From contig JBITNC010000001.1 in NCBI GenBank assembly GCA_050084985.1, forward strand, positions 174,282,001 through 174,346,000: a stretch of DNA of 64,000 nucleotides, read 5' to 3'. Shown here piece after piece: positions 11,630 through 24,900 of this stretch. Under the pieces are notes generated by a model. The model ran no database searches, was not told where the DNA came from, and saw only the letters and a program-made list of their open reading frames with translations. The position numbers and the translations under genes are program-made. Source of the DNA: Nageia nagi (taxonomy: Eukaryota > Pinophyta). The first letter of the stretch is position 1; every line of letters starts with the position of its first letter.

Positions 11630-12960
11630 ATTTGAGCTTCAATGCATTTTGAACCAATATCTAGATATTTTTGGAGATATTCCTAAGGGTTTTCCACCAT
11701 CCATAGGGTTTGACATCACTATAGACTTAGAATAAAGAGCCAATATGGTTATGATCACTCCTTATAAGCACCCAAAGATCTACAAGGATAATATAGAGAA
11801 AACAATGAAGGAGCTGCTAAACATGGGATTGATTTAGCCTAGCTCTAGTCTTTTACCTCTTCAGTTATGTTGGTCAAGAAGAAGGATGGGACCATGAAGA
11901 TGTGTATTAACTATAGGTTACTCAATAAGAAGACTATCAAAAATAGGTATCCCATCTCTAGAGTGGATGATCTCATTAATGAATTACATGGAGCCAAATA
12001 CTTCTCAAAAATAGACTTGAGATCTGAATATCATCAAATTAGGATGAAGGAAGAGGACATCCACAAAATGATATTTAGGTTCCACTATGATCATTTTGAG
12101 TTTCTAGTGATGCCCATTGGATTGATTAATGCATCAACCAACTTCCAATTAGCTATGAACCAAATTTTTAGAGAGCAAATGAGGAAGTTTTTGATAGTCT
12201 TCTTTGATGACATCTTGGTGTACAACTAAATATGGGAATAATACCTCAAACATATGGACCACATTTTGAAGATATTGCAAGAATAGAAGTTTTATGCCAA
12301 ATGGTATAAGTATGAGTTTGGCATGACTAAGATTCTATACCTTGGTCATATCATCAGCTACTAGGGAGTTAGGGTGGATGAGAAGAAGATTGAATCCATT
12401 CAAGAGTGGCCAAAACCCACATATCTAATGTAGTTTAGAGGGTTTTTGGGGTTATGCAACTACTATATGAGGTTCATACATGGTTTCTCCCACTTAACTA
12501 CTTCCCTCACATAGTTGAACAAGAAAGATGCATTCATTTAGAGTGATGGAGCTCAAGAGGCCTTTGAGATAATCAAGAAGGTCATGTGTACCTACCCTTA
12601 TTTGGCCATACTTGATTTCTTATTCCCTTTCATAATGGAGTGTGATGCATCCAAACTTGGTGTTGGAGTGGTACTCATGCAAAAGAGGTAGCTGATTGCA
12701 TTTGAGAGCTAAAAGTTAACTAGTCTAGAGTAGAATTTCAGTGTGTATGATAAGGAGATGTTGGCCATCATGCCTGAGTTGGATACATTCAAGCAATACC
12801 TAGTTTATGATCCATTCATCATACAAAGTGAAAAAAATAGTTTGAAGTACTTTCTTAGCAATTATATCTGAGTGAGAAATAACAAAGGCGGGTGAGTAAG
12901 CTTCAAGCCTTTGATTTTGAGATCCAATATATAAAGGAAAATAAGAACACAAAAATAGTT
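11630..12960 (+). pseudogene. Chromovirus reverse transcriptase and RNase H, broken
   Basis: The RT begins near 11655 (NQYLDIFGDIPKG), with PSSS near 11845, MLVKKKDGTMKMCINYR at 11867, FSKIDLRSEYHQIRM near 12005 and FFDDILVYN near 12205, so the catalytic Asp pair is still present. The longest clean stretch is 120 codons, 11867-12229. The connection has YLGHIIS, VRVDEKKIESIQEWPKP and FRGFLGLCNYY. RNase H follows at about 12560-12950 with ECDASKLGVGVVL and VYDKEMLAIM. At least nine stops interrupt the frame, mostly TAG replacing Gln (for example after NMGLI, LQE, LTSLE). Confidence 0.93.
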
Positions 12961-14360
12961 GATTCATTATCTATGAACCCCTCCTTTTACTCTCTCTCCT
13001 CTATCACCACTTATTGGAAGAAGGTAGTAATGGTTGAATATACTCAGGATGAGTTTTCCCATGGCATTGTAAGTGGTACGATGAAGAACAAGAGGTATGT
13101 GGTCAAGGATGGATTGATCTTGAAGAGGAATAGAATATTCCTAACTTTGAAGAAAGTGCTCCATGCATTGCATAACACCCCTCTTGGAGGACATCCATGC
13201 ATCAATAAAACCTACCAATAAGTAAGAGAAATATTAACATGGAAGGGGCTAAAGGACATTTTGAGGCACATCTATGAGTGTGTGCAGTATCAAGAAAATA
13301 AGGAGGAACATGTGAAACTAATAGGGTTCTCCAACCATTGTCCATTCCTTAGTAGAAAGGGGAAGACATCACCATGGAATTCATCAGTGGTCTCACAAAG
13401 TTACAAGGCAAAGATAACATTTTTGTTTTGTGGAAAGGCTCACTAAATTTACCTATTTCTTTGCTATCACATTCACATATAGAACAACATAGTTGGTTGA
13501 CTTGTTCTTCAACGAGATTTTTATATTACATGGGTTACCTAGGAGGATTGTCAGTGATAGAAAAAATAAGTTCATGAGCTTATTTTGGTAGAAATTATTT
13601 TGATTAACTAGCATGAACCTCACCCCAAGCACTACCTACCATACCTAAATAGATAGATAGACATAAATCATCAACAAATGGGTGGAGCAATACTTGAGAC
13701 ACTATTTGATGGGACAACAATAGACATGTGTCAAGTGGATCCACATTAGGGAGTATTTATATAAATCCACTTATCATATGTACATCAAAATATCTACTTT
13801 TAGGGCTTTGTATGGTTATGATCATCCTAATTTTATAGACTTAATTTTTGATGAAGGTAGGGTTCCAAAGGCTCAAGATTTCTTGTAGGAATATTATGAC
13901 ACCATGAGGACATTGAATGAGAACCTGTAGATGGACCAAAATTAGAAAAAAGAAATACTATTATCATAATCAAATAGAGAGGATATTTGAGGTAGGATAC
14001 ATGGTGTACTTGAGGTTACATCCATTCTGATAATCTTCACTTAAGAAAAGGAGAGAGGATAAGCAGTAGCCTCGGTTCTTTGGTCCATAGAAGATCTTGA
14101 ACAAGGTAGGAGAGGCTACCTATGAGTTGGAGATACCCCATAATAGCAAGATACAAAATAATTTCCATGTCTCACTCCTAAAGAAGTTTGTGGGACAACA
14201 AGATATTTCTCCCACTACTCTATCCCCACTTGATGATGAAGGAGAACTGGTTTTGATTCTTGAGAGAGTGCTAGATACTAGGATCAAGAAACTACAATCC
14301 AAGAAGATAGGAGTATTTGATCAAGTGGATGGATTTTCTAGATGAGGTCTCCACATAGGA
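12961..14360 (+). pseudogene. Chromovirus integrase with chromodomain, broken
   Basis: The zinc-binding part is at 13155-13290 (LHALHNTPLGGHPCINKTYQ, then C-V-Q-Y, with the last Cys lost). The core is seen at 13370 (MEFISGLTKLQGKDNIFVL) and at 13650-13850 (STYHMYIKISTFRALYGYDH). The C-terminal module at 14097-14260 reads MNKVGEATYELEIP, NNFHVSLLKKF. A chromodomain follows at about 14245-14350: ILERVLDTRIKKL, then after a frame change YLIKWMDFLDEVST and a stop where Trp is expected, then EG. The chromodomain in this family guides integration into heterochromatin by reading histone marks. Confidence 0.88.
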
Positions 14361-14429
14361 AGGGGTATATATATGTGCATATAATAAATTGAATTTCTTA
14401 AGGATAAGTAATCTTGAAGGGGGAGGCTT

Positions 14430-15613
14430 TATGACATCCCCCTTACATCCTTGGAAATAATTATGGAATCCAAGAGATTCCCCCTCTATAATATATTTTA
14501 TTATTGCATTGTATTTTTATTTATGGATTATGATAGAAGAATTAATGGGTCAATGAACTCCACTATGAGTCCCAAGTGGTATGTCTCCCTCCCAAGCATA
14601 TAATATGAATTTTATTATACTTGGAGATCCTTATCATGATTGTGGGAATCCCAAAATTTATTTAGCACTTAGGAGATTAGATGAGCACTTATGTACATAT
14701 GCTAGCCTTACAAAGACTTATAGACCCCCACAAATTTGGCCCATGATGATAGCTAACCCCAATGCATGGCTCCTAAACCCATGTTAGGCATGCAAGGCAT
14801 TCTAGACCCCCACATTGGTATTTGTGGCACTCTAGGCTCCCACATGGCATGCTTGACTCCTAGGTACCCATGTTAGGTATTCTAGGCCCTCTAAGATAAT
14901 AACATCAGTTTAGAGGATCTGGGAATGATTCCTAGGTGAGATACAAATCCAACCAAGTGTTATAAAAGGAAATTAGAGCCTCATAGTTAGATATGCTTGA
15001 TTATTATTACACTCATACTGTCTAGAGGATAAGAAGAGTTAGCGACTCTAAGAAAAACCCTAGGTGTAGCATCTAGGAGGGTATTAGGCTAAGGGATCCT
15101 AATAGTCTATGACATTTATGTAGCACCCTTTCACATTCAATGGTATTTTGAGGTTGAGATTATACCATTCAGTTGGTCATAAGGATCAGAGGAGGGCTCC
15201 TTTGATGGAGAGGATTTAGGTTCTAAGGGAGAAATATTATCCCATCTATATATATAACTTGAGGATATACATTATGCCCTAGTTGGTTCCATTGAGACCA
15301 ATGTATAGCTCTAGGATCTTGGTATTGTATCACTATTCATTCCATATTATACATACAACTAGTGGGCATTTGAATCTCATGTTATATTATGTAGTTGTCC
15401 ATTATTGCAATGTTATGGTTTGATTATCTATTCTTGCATGTGTAAGCCAAATGTTGGCATAGTGAAATTGTAATAATTATTATGGGTTGATCTTATCTAG
15501 ATGTTGGCATATTTGAGTTATGAATGCATTGTTTGAATTCCCTAGACTAGACGATAGGGTTTATTGGGTTGAATTTGCTAATTTGCACTTGAGATTATCT
15601 TTGGATATTTACA
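14430..15613 (+). repeat. 3' LTR of the chromovirus
   Basis: It starts TATGACATCCCCC after a polypurine tract GAAGGGGGAGGC at 14416-14427 and ends TTTACA. It is nearly the same length as the 5' copy and aligns throughout, with TATAAAAGGA near 14960. Confidence 0.92.
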
Positions 15614-17800
15614 TTGATCAAAATATTAATATCTTCAACCCTAGTTCATAATTTCATTTATTATGCTCAATAATATATATTAAGTTTGAGAAATAGATTA
15701 TCAATAATGAGGTTTATATCCACATTAGATATACAAAGAAACATAGTAAAATGAATATGACATATAAAGTAAACACCCACAAAAATGTAAGTTCTTATTT
15801 TAGTAAATATACAAAAATACAATGGAATTTTCAAATAGTAAGCTATAGGTTTGGTTGAGTTATAGGTTTCCAAACTTAAGTTCAAGTTTAGTTAGAGCTT
15901 CCTTTCGATAAGCTACTCCCTCTTTTCTCCTTTTAACACTTTGTTAAGTTAGCAAGGTCTTATAGTATCTTCAGTAGTTTCAAACCATTCTATAGTTAGA
16001 GACTCTTATGAATGTATGCAAGATGTAATAGAAATAATCAAATATATATATGTATGTATTCCTTCACAAGTGAGGTGCTCTGCAATCAAATGAAATAATA
16101 GTAGTTTCTCATTGTAATTTAAATAAAAGTAAAATGCACCCAATATCTCTATTATTTCTATGAATTCAATTCCTTAAGCTAAAAAAATCATGCATTTGCT
16201 AATGAAATTATAAATGTAAGTAGAAATCATGGTTGCATTGTAATCCTAGTGAGAAGTAAAAACCCCACTTACAGGTAGGTAGATATGAAACCAATCAAAC
16301 CCATGCAACCAAAACAAGGTCACATTATCTAGGCACCCAAATGAACACTAGCATTGTGCAAAAATACCAAGGTCCAAACTTTGATATCACCTCAATAGAA
16401 ATCATTGAGTCTCCTTCAAATAATGGTTCATCTCCCCTACCCACATGAATGGACACAATTAGGTAACTATCCATGACACTAGAAAAGTCTCCCCTATTTG
16501 AGGAATCCACATGAATTTAGTTATAAGCCCTACAAATTTGCTAGAGCAAAAGGAAAACCAACACAATAATGAAAGGCCCTCTTATAAAAATGCTAATGAA
16601 TATATATACTAAATAACATTTCACCATCCTCAACAAAATCTCATGGTATTAGGAGAAGAAAACATTAACCAACACCCCCGACCACATTCCTTCATATTGC
16701 ATTCACAATACAAGGAATGATGAAAAATCTAATACATTATAGGGTTTTTCAAATGAGAAAATAATTATGGATCAAATACCCACATGGTGGTCTAATACAT
16801 GTCTACTCTCCCCCATTTGAAACCTCCTTTATAAACACTTAGTTGATTTTTATAGACCTAACATTGTAATGTTCAAGTTTAATAATTCAAATTTAGAAGC
16901 ATAGCATAGTCCTATAAACTTTTCAAGCTTCCTAAAGGACTTAAATTCCTTCATAATAATTTATTCCAAGCCCCATATATCATTAATGTAAGCCTTTATT
17001 TAAAATATATCAAACCTACCTAATATTAGTGAAAAATATTCATTAATGTTTATAAGAAATGTAGTTCATAATCTCATAATGGATCAACCCTTAGTCTACA
17101 GTTTTGATAACTTCCAATACTTGAAACTCTATAATTTTATTCCAATGCAAGTATTCTCATAATTTCATAACTCTACAAAAAATATCATAAATTTCACATT
17201 TAAAATAATGATTCTTAAGCTTTTAAACTAAGTAGCTAAGGATTATTCAAAGAAGGAAAGTTTTTTCAAAGGACATGACAAGCTAAAACTCATTAGTTAA
17301 ATAATCAGGCTCACTTCCTATTAGAGATAACCAAAAATAAATGCTTCAAATTTATCACTTGATAGTTAGATGACATTGCTAGATCATAAATTTTTTTCAA
17401 AGCTGTAAATGTTAATCATCACTAGTGTTGGGAGTATAAATAGGTAAAAATATTATTTTCCATAGGATAAGACCTGAGGGCATGTCTCTAGGCATATACA
17501 AAGGGATTTTTATCACCTCATATATTTATTCTATATACATTACTATGATTTATAAAGTTTTTCTAGGTACACATGATCTTCAAATATTCTATGTTCTTGT
17601 GATGATTTCCTTAGCATAATTGCATCCTTTATATTGTAATGTTTCTTTCATTTATATTCATTTATCATTGATATATATATCTATAAATGATGAAATATTG
17701 TGAAATATTATTCTTTAGTTTCTTTCATTTATGATACTTATGCCAAAGATGAATATATGTAAAATAAAAGCTTTTCCTTTTATATTTTTAAAACATTCTA
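15614..17800. other. AT-rich stretch, no gene seen
   Basis: No domain, LTR pair or long tandem repeat is visible. Short frames at 15667-15885 and 16325-16510 on the minus strand have no recognisable content. Confidence 0.5.
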
Positions 17801-18436
17801 TAATCACATCCTTTATTAGTTGGGATATAGTTAACCATCATTAGTGTGTACATATTTTCCAGATGATACCTAGGGTAAAAGTCACTTGTAATGACATAGT
17901 TCATTATGATGGTATCTAAGAAAAAGGATACATGCAATGACATGGTTTATTATGATGAATTTACAAACTTCTTTATGAACACCTTTGTTGGTTGGTTTAT
18001 TAATAATCATGTCTATGATTGATTTTGTGATCACCTTTGTTGGTTGGGTTATTAACCATCACTATTTTTGTTATGATCAAATATCTTGAAGTTTATTTCA
18101 TTGATTAATCTTGTATCAATATTATATCTATGGATAATGAAAGCTCATGAGATATTACATTAATTTTATCTTTGCTTTACATCTTATTTCTTAAGATGAA
18201 ACACATAATTCTCTTATGATCTTTGGAGGGTATTTCTATTTTGTCATAGGTTCTTTGCAATTGATTATTGTTGATCACTCCAAAAATAACCAATGCAAAG
18301 AGGGGGCATAATACATCACTAATAAATTATTAAATCTATGAAGACCTAAGAAAAATTAGGAAATTTTCCTTTTCTTCTCATTACTTTGCAAGAATAATTT
18401 CAATTTATTTCATTAAAACTTTCAAAGTAGGGCATG
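17801..18436 (+). other. 3' non-coding region of a Tat-type element with polypurine tracts
   Basis: The phrase CACCTTTGTTGGTTGG-TTATTAA occurs at about 17981 and 18032 and more weakly near 17817, a local duplication. CAAAGAGGGGGCATAA at 18297 and TTCAAAGTAGGGCATG ending at 18436 are purine tracts; the second lies right before an LTR start. The coding part of this element is not seen upstream. Confidence 0.5.
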
Positions 18437-19152
18437 TGTTGACACCTAATTTGGTACCTTTTTGGGCCAAAATACTTTTCATATAAACCACTCTATGTTA
18501 TGATCAATATAATGTTAGTTTATATTTTAACTATCAATTATAATCTATGAAAGATACTTCTCATGCATAATTCTCTTATTTTGTATTATAAACCATCAAC
18601 ATAGATGCTAGCATGCAAAGGTTCAATTTGTTTTATTCCTAATCCTATAAATTGAGAATTATATGCATGTGAAGACTATAAATATTTCATCTTGATAGGA
18701 ATATGCATATCTCTTACAAACTTATCAATGTTATCAACACCAACTACCGAGATTGAAATTTATTGCACTCAAGAGTTATCCTTTGCTTCATCACAATCTT
18801 AGAAGAGGATCAAATGATATTATTACCAAAGTGATAAACTTGTATCTCTACAGTTCCCAGTGCTAGCATTAAGATACATTTGATATATCATTCTAGGATC
18901 TAGAACCTAAGCTTTAATATTTATCAACTTTTGTCTAAGTACACCTTTATCAATTAGGAAAGTAACATGTATGCATCTATTATCCATTATCTCTTAGGTT
19001 AGGGCATGTTATTAATTTATTATCATTATTTCAAGTTATTTTCATTAGTTACTAAATGATCATAGGAAATTAATTTCCTTTGTTTGTTAATTAAAGTAGA
19101 TATAATTGCATCATCCTTTATTATAATTTAGGGCTACATTTTATCATCTACA
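18437..19152 (+). repeat. LTR of a Tat-type element, single copy
   Basis: It starts TGTTGACACCTAATTTGG after a polypurine tract and ends TTTATCATCTACA, the same ending as the LTR at 19297-19992. A TATA-like ACTATAAATATTTC is near 18691. The length, 716 bases, is like that of the neighbouring family (about 695), but most of the text is not alike, so it is a related or much older family. No partner is in the window. Confidence 0.55.
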
Positions 19153-19296
19153 ATAATATATAGGTTTCTTGTCTATTAGACACTCATGTGGTGTATGTTT
19201 GAATTGGCATATTGGGTAATAGATTACCAAAAGTTATGTACTCTTCACTTTATCTTGGAGAGTATGCAATGTGGTTATTAATGTGTTCATGATATT

Positions 19297-19992
19297 TGTA
19301 GACACCTAAAAGTGATTTATTATTTATCTAATAAATCATATTTTAGATATTACTAAAAATGTTAAAAGCAATATTACAAATGCCAAGATAAAATTGATAT
19401 TAGAATGCAACACCATATGTTATATTAAATGTTATATCATTTACCATGGTTCATATTTGAAGTATCTTAAATACAAAAATGATTATACTATCACTACAAG
19501 TCAAATTTCATTCCTTTCTATTACCTTGTGAGTTATAAATATAGGAGTTGGAGGTTGACATCCCTATTAGATCTCTCTAATAGGTGATTTTCCCATACAT
19601 CATACTTACAATGTCTCTTGATGTCACCTTTTGGAAGATCTATTTTCTCTAAGCTATTATTACATGCTATATTTTGCATGTTATCTAATTCTATAGCTTT
19701 AACATCATTCATACCCCATATTTGACATGTCATTGGCACCATGCAAATCCATGATCTAGAGCTACAAATAGAGGAGATATCATCATTTGGTTTCACATGA
19801 TTTATTATTCCTTTATCGAATTCTATCTCTAATTTGATCCATTCCTCCATATTCCCTTGCCACATATTAAGGATTTTCATATCATAGTTAGGTGCACATT
19901 TTTTATTTATTTATCTATATATGTGAATAAGTGTCATCTTAGTATATGTATGTTGTGTTTATATTTATTATTTACAAAATTTATCATCTACA
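19297..19992 (+). repeat. 5' LTR of the 7.3-kb gag/PMD element
   Basis: It starts TGTAGACACCTAAAAGTG and ends TTTATCATCTACA. A TATA box GTTATAAATATAGG is at 19532-19545. It aligns over its whole length with 25899-26593 and, reversed, with 60754-61445. Confidence 0.93.
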
Positions 19993-20012
19993 TTTCTGGT
20001 GAACCTGAACAC
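19993..20012 (+). promoter_or_regulatory. Primer binding site region
   Basis: TTTCTGGTGAACCTGAAC follows the LTR. The TTCTGGTG start is shared with the primer site of the 18-kb Tat element on the minus strand at 52246. The tRNA is not identified. Confidence 0.5.
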
Positions 20013-20099
20013 TCTTACACACCTAAGTTTACCTCTAGGGAATCCTCCTTCAAAGTGAGTCATGAATCTATTTTCTTTACTCTTCATGCCTTTACCATA

Positions 20100-22514
20100 T
20101 GTCATTAGGGTAGTTACACATCAAATGCTAAAACTAGGGTTTGTTCCACATTTATCTTGAAAATATTCTTTACTAAGGACCAACCCAATATTTCTAAAGG
20201 GAAGGTTCATTTTGATAAAATTAAAAGGATCACTAAGGTTAATCCCGATATACCTCTTGAGCTCTTTGAACCTCATACAAATGATCAAATAGATAATGAT
20301 GAAGAATAATATGAATATATTAATTCTAATTTTTGAATGAATATTATTGGAGAAACCCTTAATAAATTTAACATGGATTTACCTGATGAGGATTTTAAAA
20401 ATGTAAATTAAGAAACCTCTTCTAATACCTCTAAGAATGGATCCAACACTGATGATCTTGATATTATCCTGATAATATTAGATTAATAAAAGAATTAATG
20501 GCTCATACTAATAGAATGGAATATTTTGTTACTAACAATACTAAAAATATTATAAATATTTTAACAAAATATGAGCTATTAGAATCAAAGCTGAGCACTT
20601 CACTTTCATCAAATTTATTATTTCATTATGAAAATGCATAATCATTAAAAATAAGGAAGTCCAATAGCAAAATGGAGGATGTCCACGATGTGCCTACTTT
20701 CTCGTACAACATGCACAACATTTAGGTAGAATCTCTGGCTAAAATAGAAATAGAACTAGATGAAGATCATTCTAAAAAAGAAGATAACACTCAACAAAAT
20801 TAGGTACATACCGATGAATAGTAAAAATTAGGTACATTTGATAAAGGTAAGGTTATTGCAACTAAATTTCCAAATACTAAAAATGTACGTGATCTAATTG
20901 ATTCTCTAATAAATAATGCTTATGAAAAGAAAATTAGGAAATAAGAAGAACATGAAATTAAAATTGATATCCTAGTGGAGGCACAATAGTAATATAATTT
21001 CCAAAAAGGAATTGATGATTAATAATTTGATGTCATATGTTACCTATTAGATAACATAGAATAATAATGGAAAAATAAAATTGGACCATTCTTAAAACTC
21101 AAATAAGTAGAATTAAAGAAATATAGTAATATCCCTACCCAAAAACCTTCAAATCCTTCACAACCTTCAAACCCTTGATAGCCTATGAACCCTCCTCAAC
21201 CCCTTGATCACCCCCAATGGGTAATCAATCTATAAATCAAAACTAGCTAGCCAATACACCCCTAGCTCAATAAGCAAAAATACAATCCCAAAATATGCAA
21301 ATGGCTCTTGTGCCTCCACCAAACCTTTAGAAACAATAAGAGGAAAGGATAAAAATATTAGAACAAGAAAGATATAATAGTGATGTTGAAGATTTATTTT
21401 TTCCCAAAGATAGGCCTAATAGAATTATTTATCGAATTTATACTAGTAAAAAAAGCATCAAGTTTACAAAATTCAATGGTTTTCAAGATCCAAAAATGTG
21501 TGTCAAAAAATTTCAAGAGGAATCTATTGAATTTTTACATGATCATGATATGCTTGCAAAATTTTTATTAAGTAGCTTAAAATATGATGCATTAAAATAG
21601 TACTTTTCCTTTCCTAAAAAAAGTATTGATAAATATGAAAATCTTATCTTGCAATTCATTACCGATTTCAAGTATAATATTTAGGATATAAATGAATTTA
21701 AATATTTGTACAAATTTAAACAAAAGCAAGGACAATAATTTATTGATTTTGTAAAAATATAGAAAAAAGTTGCTAATAAAGTTACTGCTAATGAACAAGA
21801 TTTAAAAGATACTTTTGCAAATTAATTATTGCTAATATTTAAATTAGAGGTGCAAGATCATGATGATACATCTTTGGGTAAAAAATTACTTAGGAAAGAA
21901 TCTTGTGTTTTTTAAAATTACAAGGAATATCAAAAAAATAATAGCCCAAAGGTAACAATTTCAACATTACCAACATAGGTGGAAACAACAGTAAGTATAG
22001 TTAAGAGATCTTTTAACAATAAAAGAAGATATGAAAAGCTAATAGAAAGTATTGGTAAATCCTAAATGTACTATTAGATAAAGATCTCAAGATAACTTAC
22101 ACCAATGTTTAAGCATCATTTCCCAAATGGTGTTCTAAAAAACTATAGATTTGAAGAATTTTGCAATTATCTTAGAACACCAAGACACTTAACTAAAAAA
22201 TGCAGGATTTAAGAAACATTATACAAGAATTTATAGACAAAAAAGCAATTAGAATTGATGATACATCAAAAAATTTGATAGTGATGTTGGTATTATACAT
22301 CCTAATAGTAGTCATCTTGGCATATTTAAATATCCCTTACCAAGGCCAACCAAACAACCTAAAGGATACATTGGAATGGAAAGTACATAAAACTATTTTC
22401 AATACATTTTTTCTTACAAAAGCAAGTCATATCATTGTAAACAGTCATAACCCAAAAATCAATGAACATTGTCAAAAAATGGTTATATTAAATTTCAACA
22501 AAAAAGGAGCATAA
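20100..22514 (+). pseudogene. Tat-type gag of the 7.3-kb element, broken
   Basis: An acidic N-terminal part at about 20160-21000 leads to the gag core at about 21430-21960. The core reads IKFTKFNGFQDPKMCVKKF, HDHDMLAKFLLSSLKYDALK, YFSFPKKSIDKYENLILQF, YKFKQKQGQ, the pattern of plant Ty3/gypsy gag. A basic end at 22140-22300 has CNYLRTPRHLTKKC then RNIIQEFIDKKAIRIDD, the zinc-finger-like tail. Gag forms the particle that packages element RNA. Stops are frequent (TAA and TAG where Gln is expected). It is not followed by protease or RT. Confidence 0.82.
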
Positions 22515-23190
22515 ATGCTAAGAATGATTCCTCACACATTGTTGGTGTCATGATTTCAATAGCAAGAATGGTTCTGATCTTTGTACCTACATTCAAATGT
22601 AAGTGGACATAGGTACACCATGTCATTGGTTAATTTAAAACTTTAAAATGCATCATGTGCCATAGTCTATTTTCATGTTTCTCTTATTTTATATTTTTTC
22701 ATGAGTATTTTTGCTTATATGTCTATTTCATTATTATTTTGGGTTAATACCCTTCATGTCACCCATATATTTTCATCAAAAAATTACAAAAATCAATGAT
22801 GTAGATGTCTTCTTCCTATAGGTATGCCATCTATGCCATGTGTACCATAAACAAAAAAGTAAATAAAAGAAGTTCCTTTTATTACAACATTATTTTAAAA
22901 TGTGTTTGTTTAATATGCTTTTTGAATTTCTTATGGTTCTATATATGAATTTAACTTGTGTGGTACATAGAAAATTTTTACATACATTGAAATCGTATGT
23001 AGTCTTTTCATTATTGATTCTTGATATTTACATGTGTATATATTTATTGAAAATATTTATTTAATAGTACAGTTATACTTTTTACTTAAGGAAAAAACTA
23101 AAATAAAAATAAATAAACCACATAATATTAAATAAACTCAAAATATCCATATATTTATATGGCCAAAAAGAAACTTTTTTTTTTACAATA
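22515..23190. other. Non-coding part of the 7.3-kb element
   Basis: This AT-rich stretch lies where the pol genes should be. No pol motif is seen on either strand. It is the likely site of the pol deletion. Confidence 0.5.
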
Positions 23191-24900
23191 GTTCATGCAT
23201 GGGTCTCCTTGTTGCCACTAGCATACCCATCCTCTACCCTATGGCTCCTTTGATCCATACTACCTAGTGACACCCATAGAGAATTAGTAATCCTACTACC
23301 TGTAATACCATGGGAGACTAGAAGTACCTTAGCCTTCTCGTATTTGTCATTGAGCTCCTTGAATTCCTATTGTAACCTTTGGTTTGCCTCAAGCTAATTG
23401 GATATGAATACCCAAGACTCATTTGGTGGTGGCATAGTCACCATATCTTATAAATGTTTTTTATCCTATCGAAGAAAAACAATTTAGAGCTTCTATTCAT
23501 TTAAAGTTCTCCTCATTGCAATAAGCTCAACCTTCATGGGTAGCTTGTAATGGCTAAAGTGTTGCAACCTCAATCTCTAATGATGTTATCTTGGTTGTAG
23601 CATCATCTAAAAAATAAGTAAAGTAAGTATTAATTTTAAAAATACTAAAATAAATTAAAAATGTAAATTTAATAAACTTAAATATGCATATCTATAGAAA
23701 TAAATGGAATGGATTTTGTAAACAAATCTATCCCAATTGATTGGGACCTTGAAGCTGGGTGAATTTGAGGTGGTGGCTCATATGTGAGGATCTCTACATC
23801 CTCAATAACCTCACCCAATGATTCCTAAATCCCTACCTCCATATCCTCATCATTTGTATGAAAAATACCAAGGGGGATAGGCCTAATACATTCTCATTAT
23901 TCCTCATACCCTTATACAAAATAAGGGGAGAAGGATACATCTAATGAACCATCCTCCTCAATGGGATCCTACCATGTTCTAACCCAACTAGGCATTGCCA
24001 CTATACCCTCAAGAGCATTCACCTCATTCTTCTATTGAAGCTAGTAAACCACTCCTATTGGGATATCCTAGGTCAATCCAAACTATAATAATACCTATCC
24101 AAGATAGTATGGCTCCATCCCATGGTGCTAAGTATGAAGAAAGCAATGTTACCTAACCCAAGCAGTTTGATGTGTTTCCTCCTTCCACACATGATCTTGG
24201 TATGTCACCTAAATAATATCCTCATCTTGAATACCATAAACTTGTCTCCTTCATTCCTTTATATCACATGGTGCCCAAAAGTAACCAAGAATGGACATCC
24301 AACAATACATAATTGAATCTATGACATCACTCCGCTCTCTAGCCTATCCAATAGGTTTGAATACAACAATATATTTATAATCCCAAACCTAAAGTAAACT
24401 AACATGAGCCATAATGACATTATACTTTCCCATGATCACTACATGATGTAAGTATTTATATAATTGAGAGAGTATACATGGCTCCCATGCATACACAATA
24501 CCCCTTGTACATATGTCATGTACTATGTAAACCAACCCTAGAGAAAACATAGAGTTGTTCTTATTTGGGCATAAGAATACAACTATAATAGATGCCATGA
24601 GAAGAAAAAATACCCCTATTACCTTGATCAACCTAGAAATTTGAATGCAAATATGTTTCCATATGATCCCAATTATGGTCCTCATTCAGTATTAGCCATA
24701 GAGAGAGTCTCTCTCTCTATACTGGGTCATGATGGAGGCATGAGATATGAGCCTATCATGAATGGGAACATGCCAAATCCTATACATATACAAAAGAGTG
24801 ATAGTAATTTCATGAGTAGGGAGGTGAAATGTATTCGAATCTAACTCCCACTATTTAGCCAAAGCTACCAACATAGGAAAATTGATTTGCATATACCTTG
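23190..24900 (-). pseudogene. Plant mobile domain (PMD) gene, antisense in the 7.3-kb element, broken
   Basis: On the minus strand the order of motifs matches the better copy at 36.7-38.7 kb. About 24815: EITITLLYMYRIWHVPIHD. At 24530-24400: RGIVYAWEPCILSQLYKYL and then YNVIMAHVSLL; just below, DYKYIVVFKPIG. At about 24180-24040: a stretch ending LLQFGLTQDIP after a stop. A further part to about 23200 resembles the coil-like tail. PMD is a plant domain found in host proteins of the MAIN type and in transposons; its job in elements is not known. Many stops are present. It runs against gag and ends about 1 kb before the 3' LTR. Confidence 0.78.

Larger units (their letters stand above)
9807..15613 (+). 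mobile_element. Chromovirus (Ty3/gypsy), 5.8 kb, both LTRs
   Basis: Two direct repeats of 1,180 and 1,184 bases enclose an internal part with RT, RNase H, integrase and a chromodomain, in that order on the plus strand. Flanking ATGAT at 9802-9806 and TTGAT at 15614-15618 form a five-base target duplication with one change. The internal part is only 3.44 kb. RT starts about 650 bases after the 5' LTR, which leaves no room for a full gag and protease. Many stop codons, mostly TAG where the family has Gln or Trp, show it is old and dead. Confidence 0.93.

Noticed and set aside
16325-16510. 61-codon minus-strand frame
   Set aside because: No recognisable domain, no relation to neighbours.
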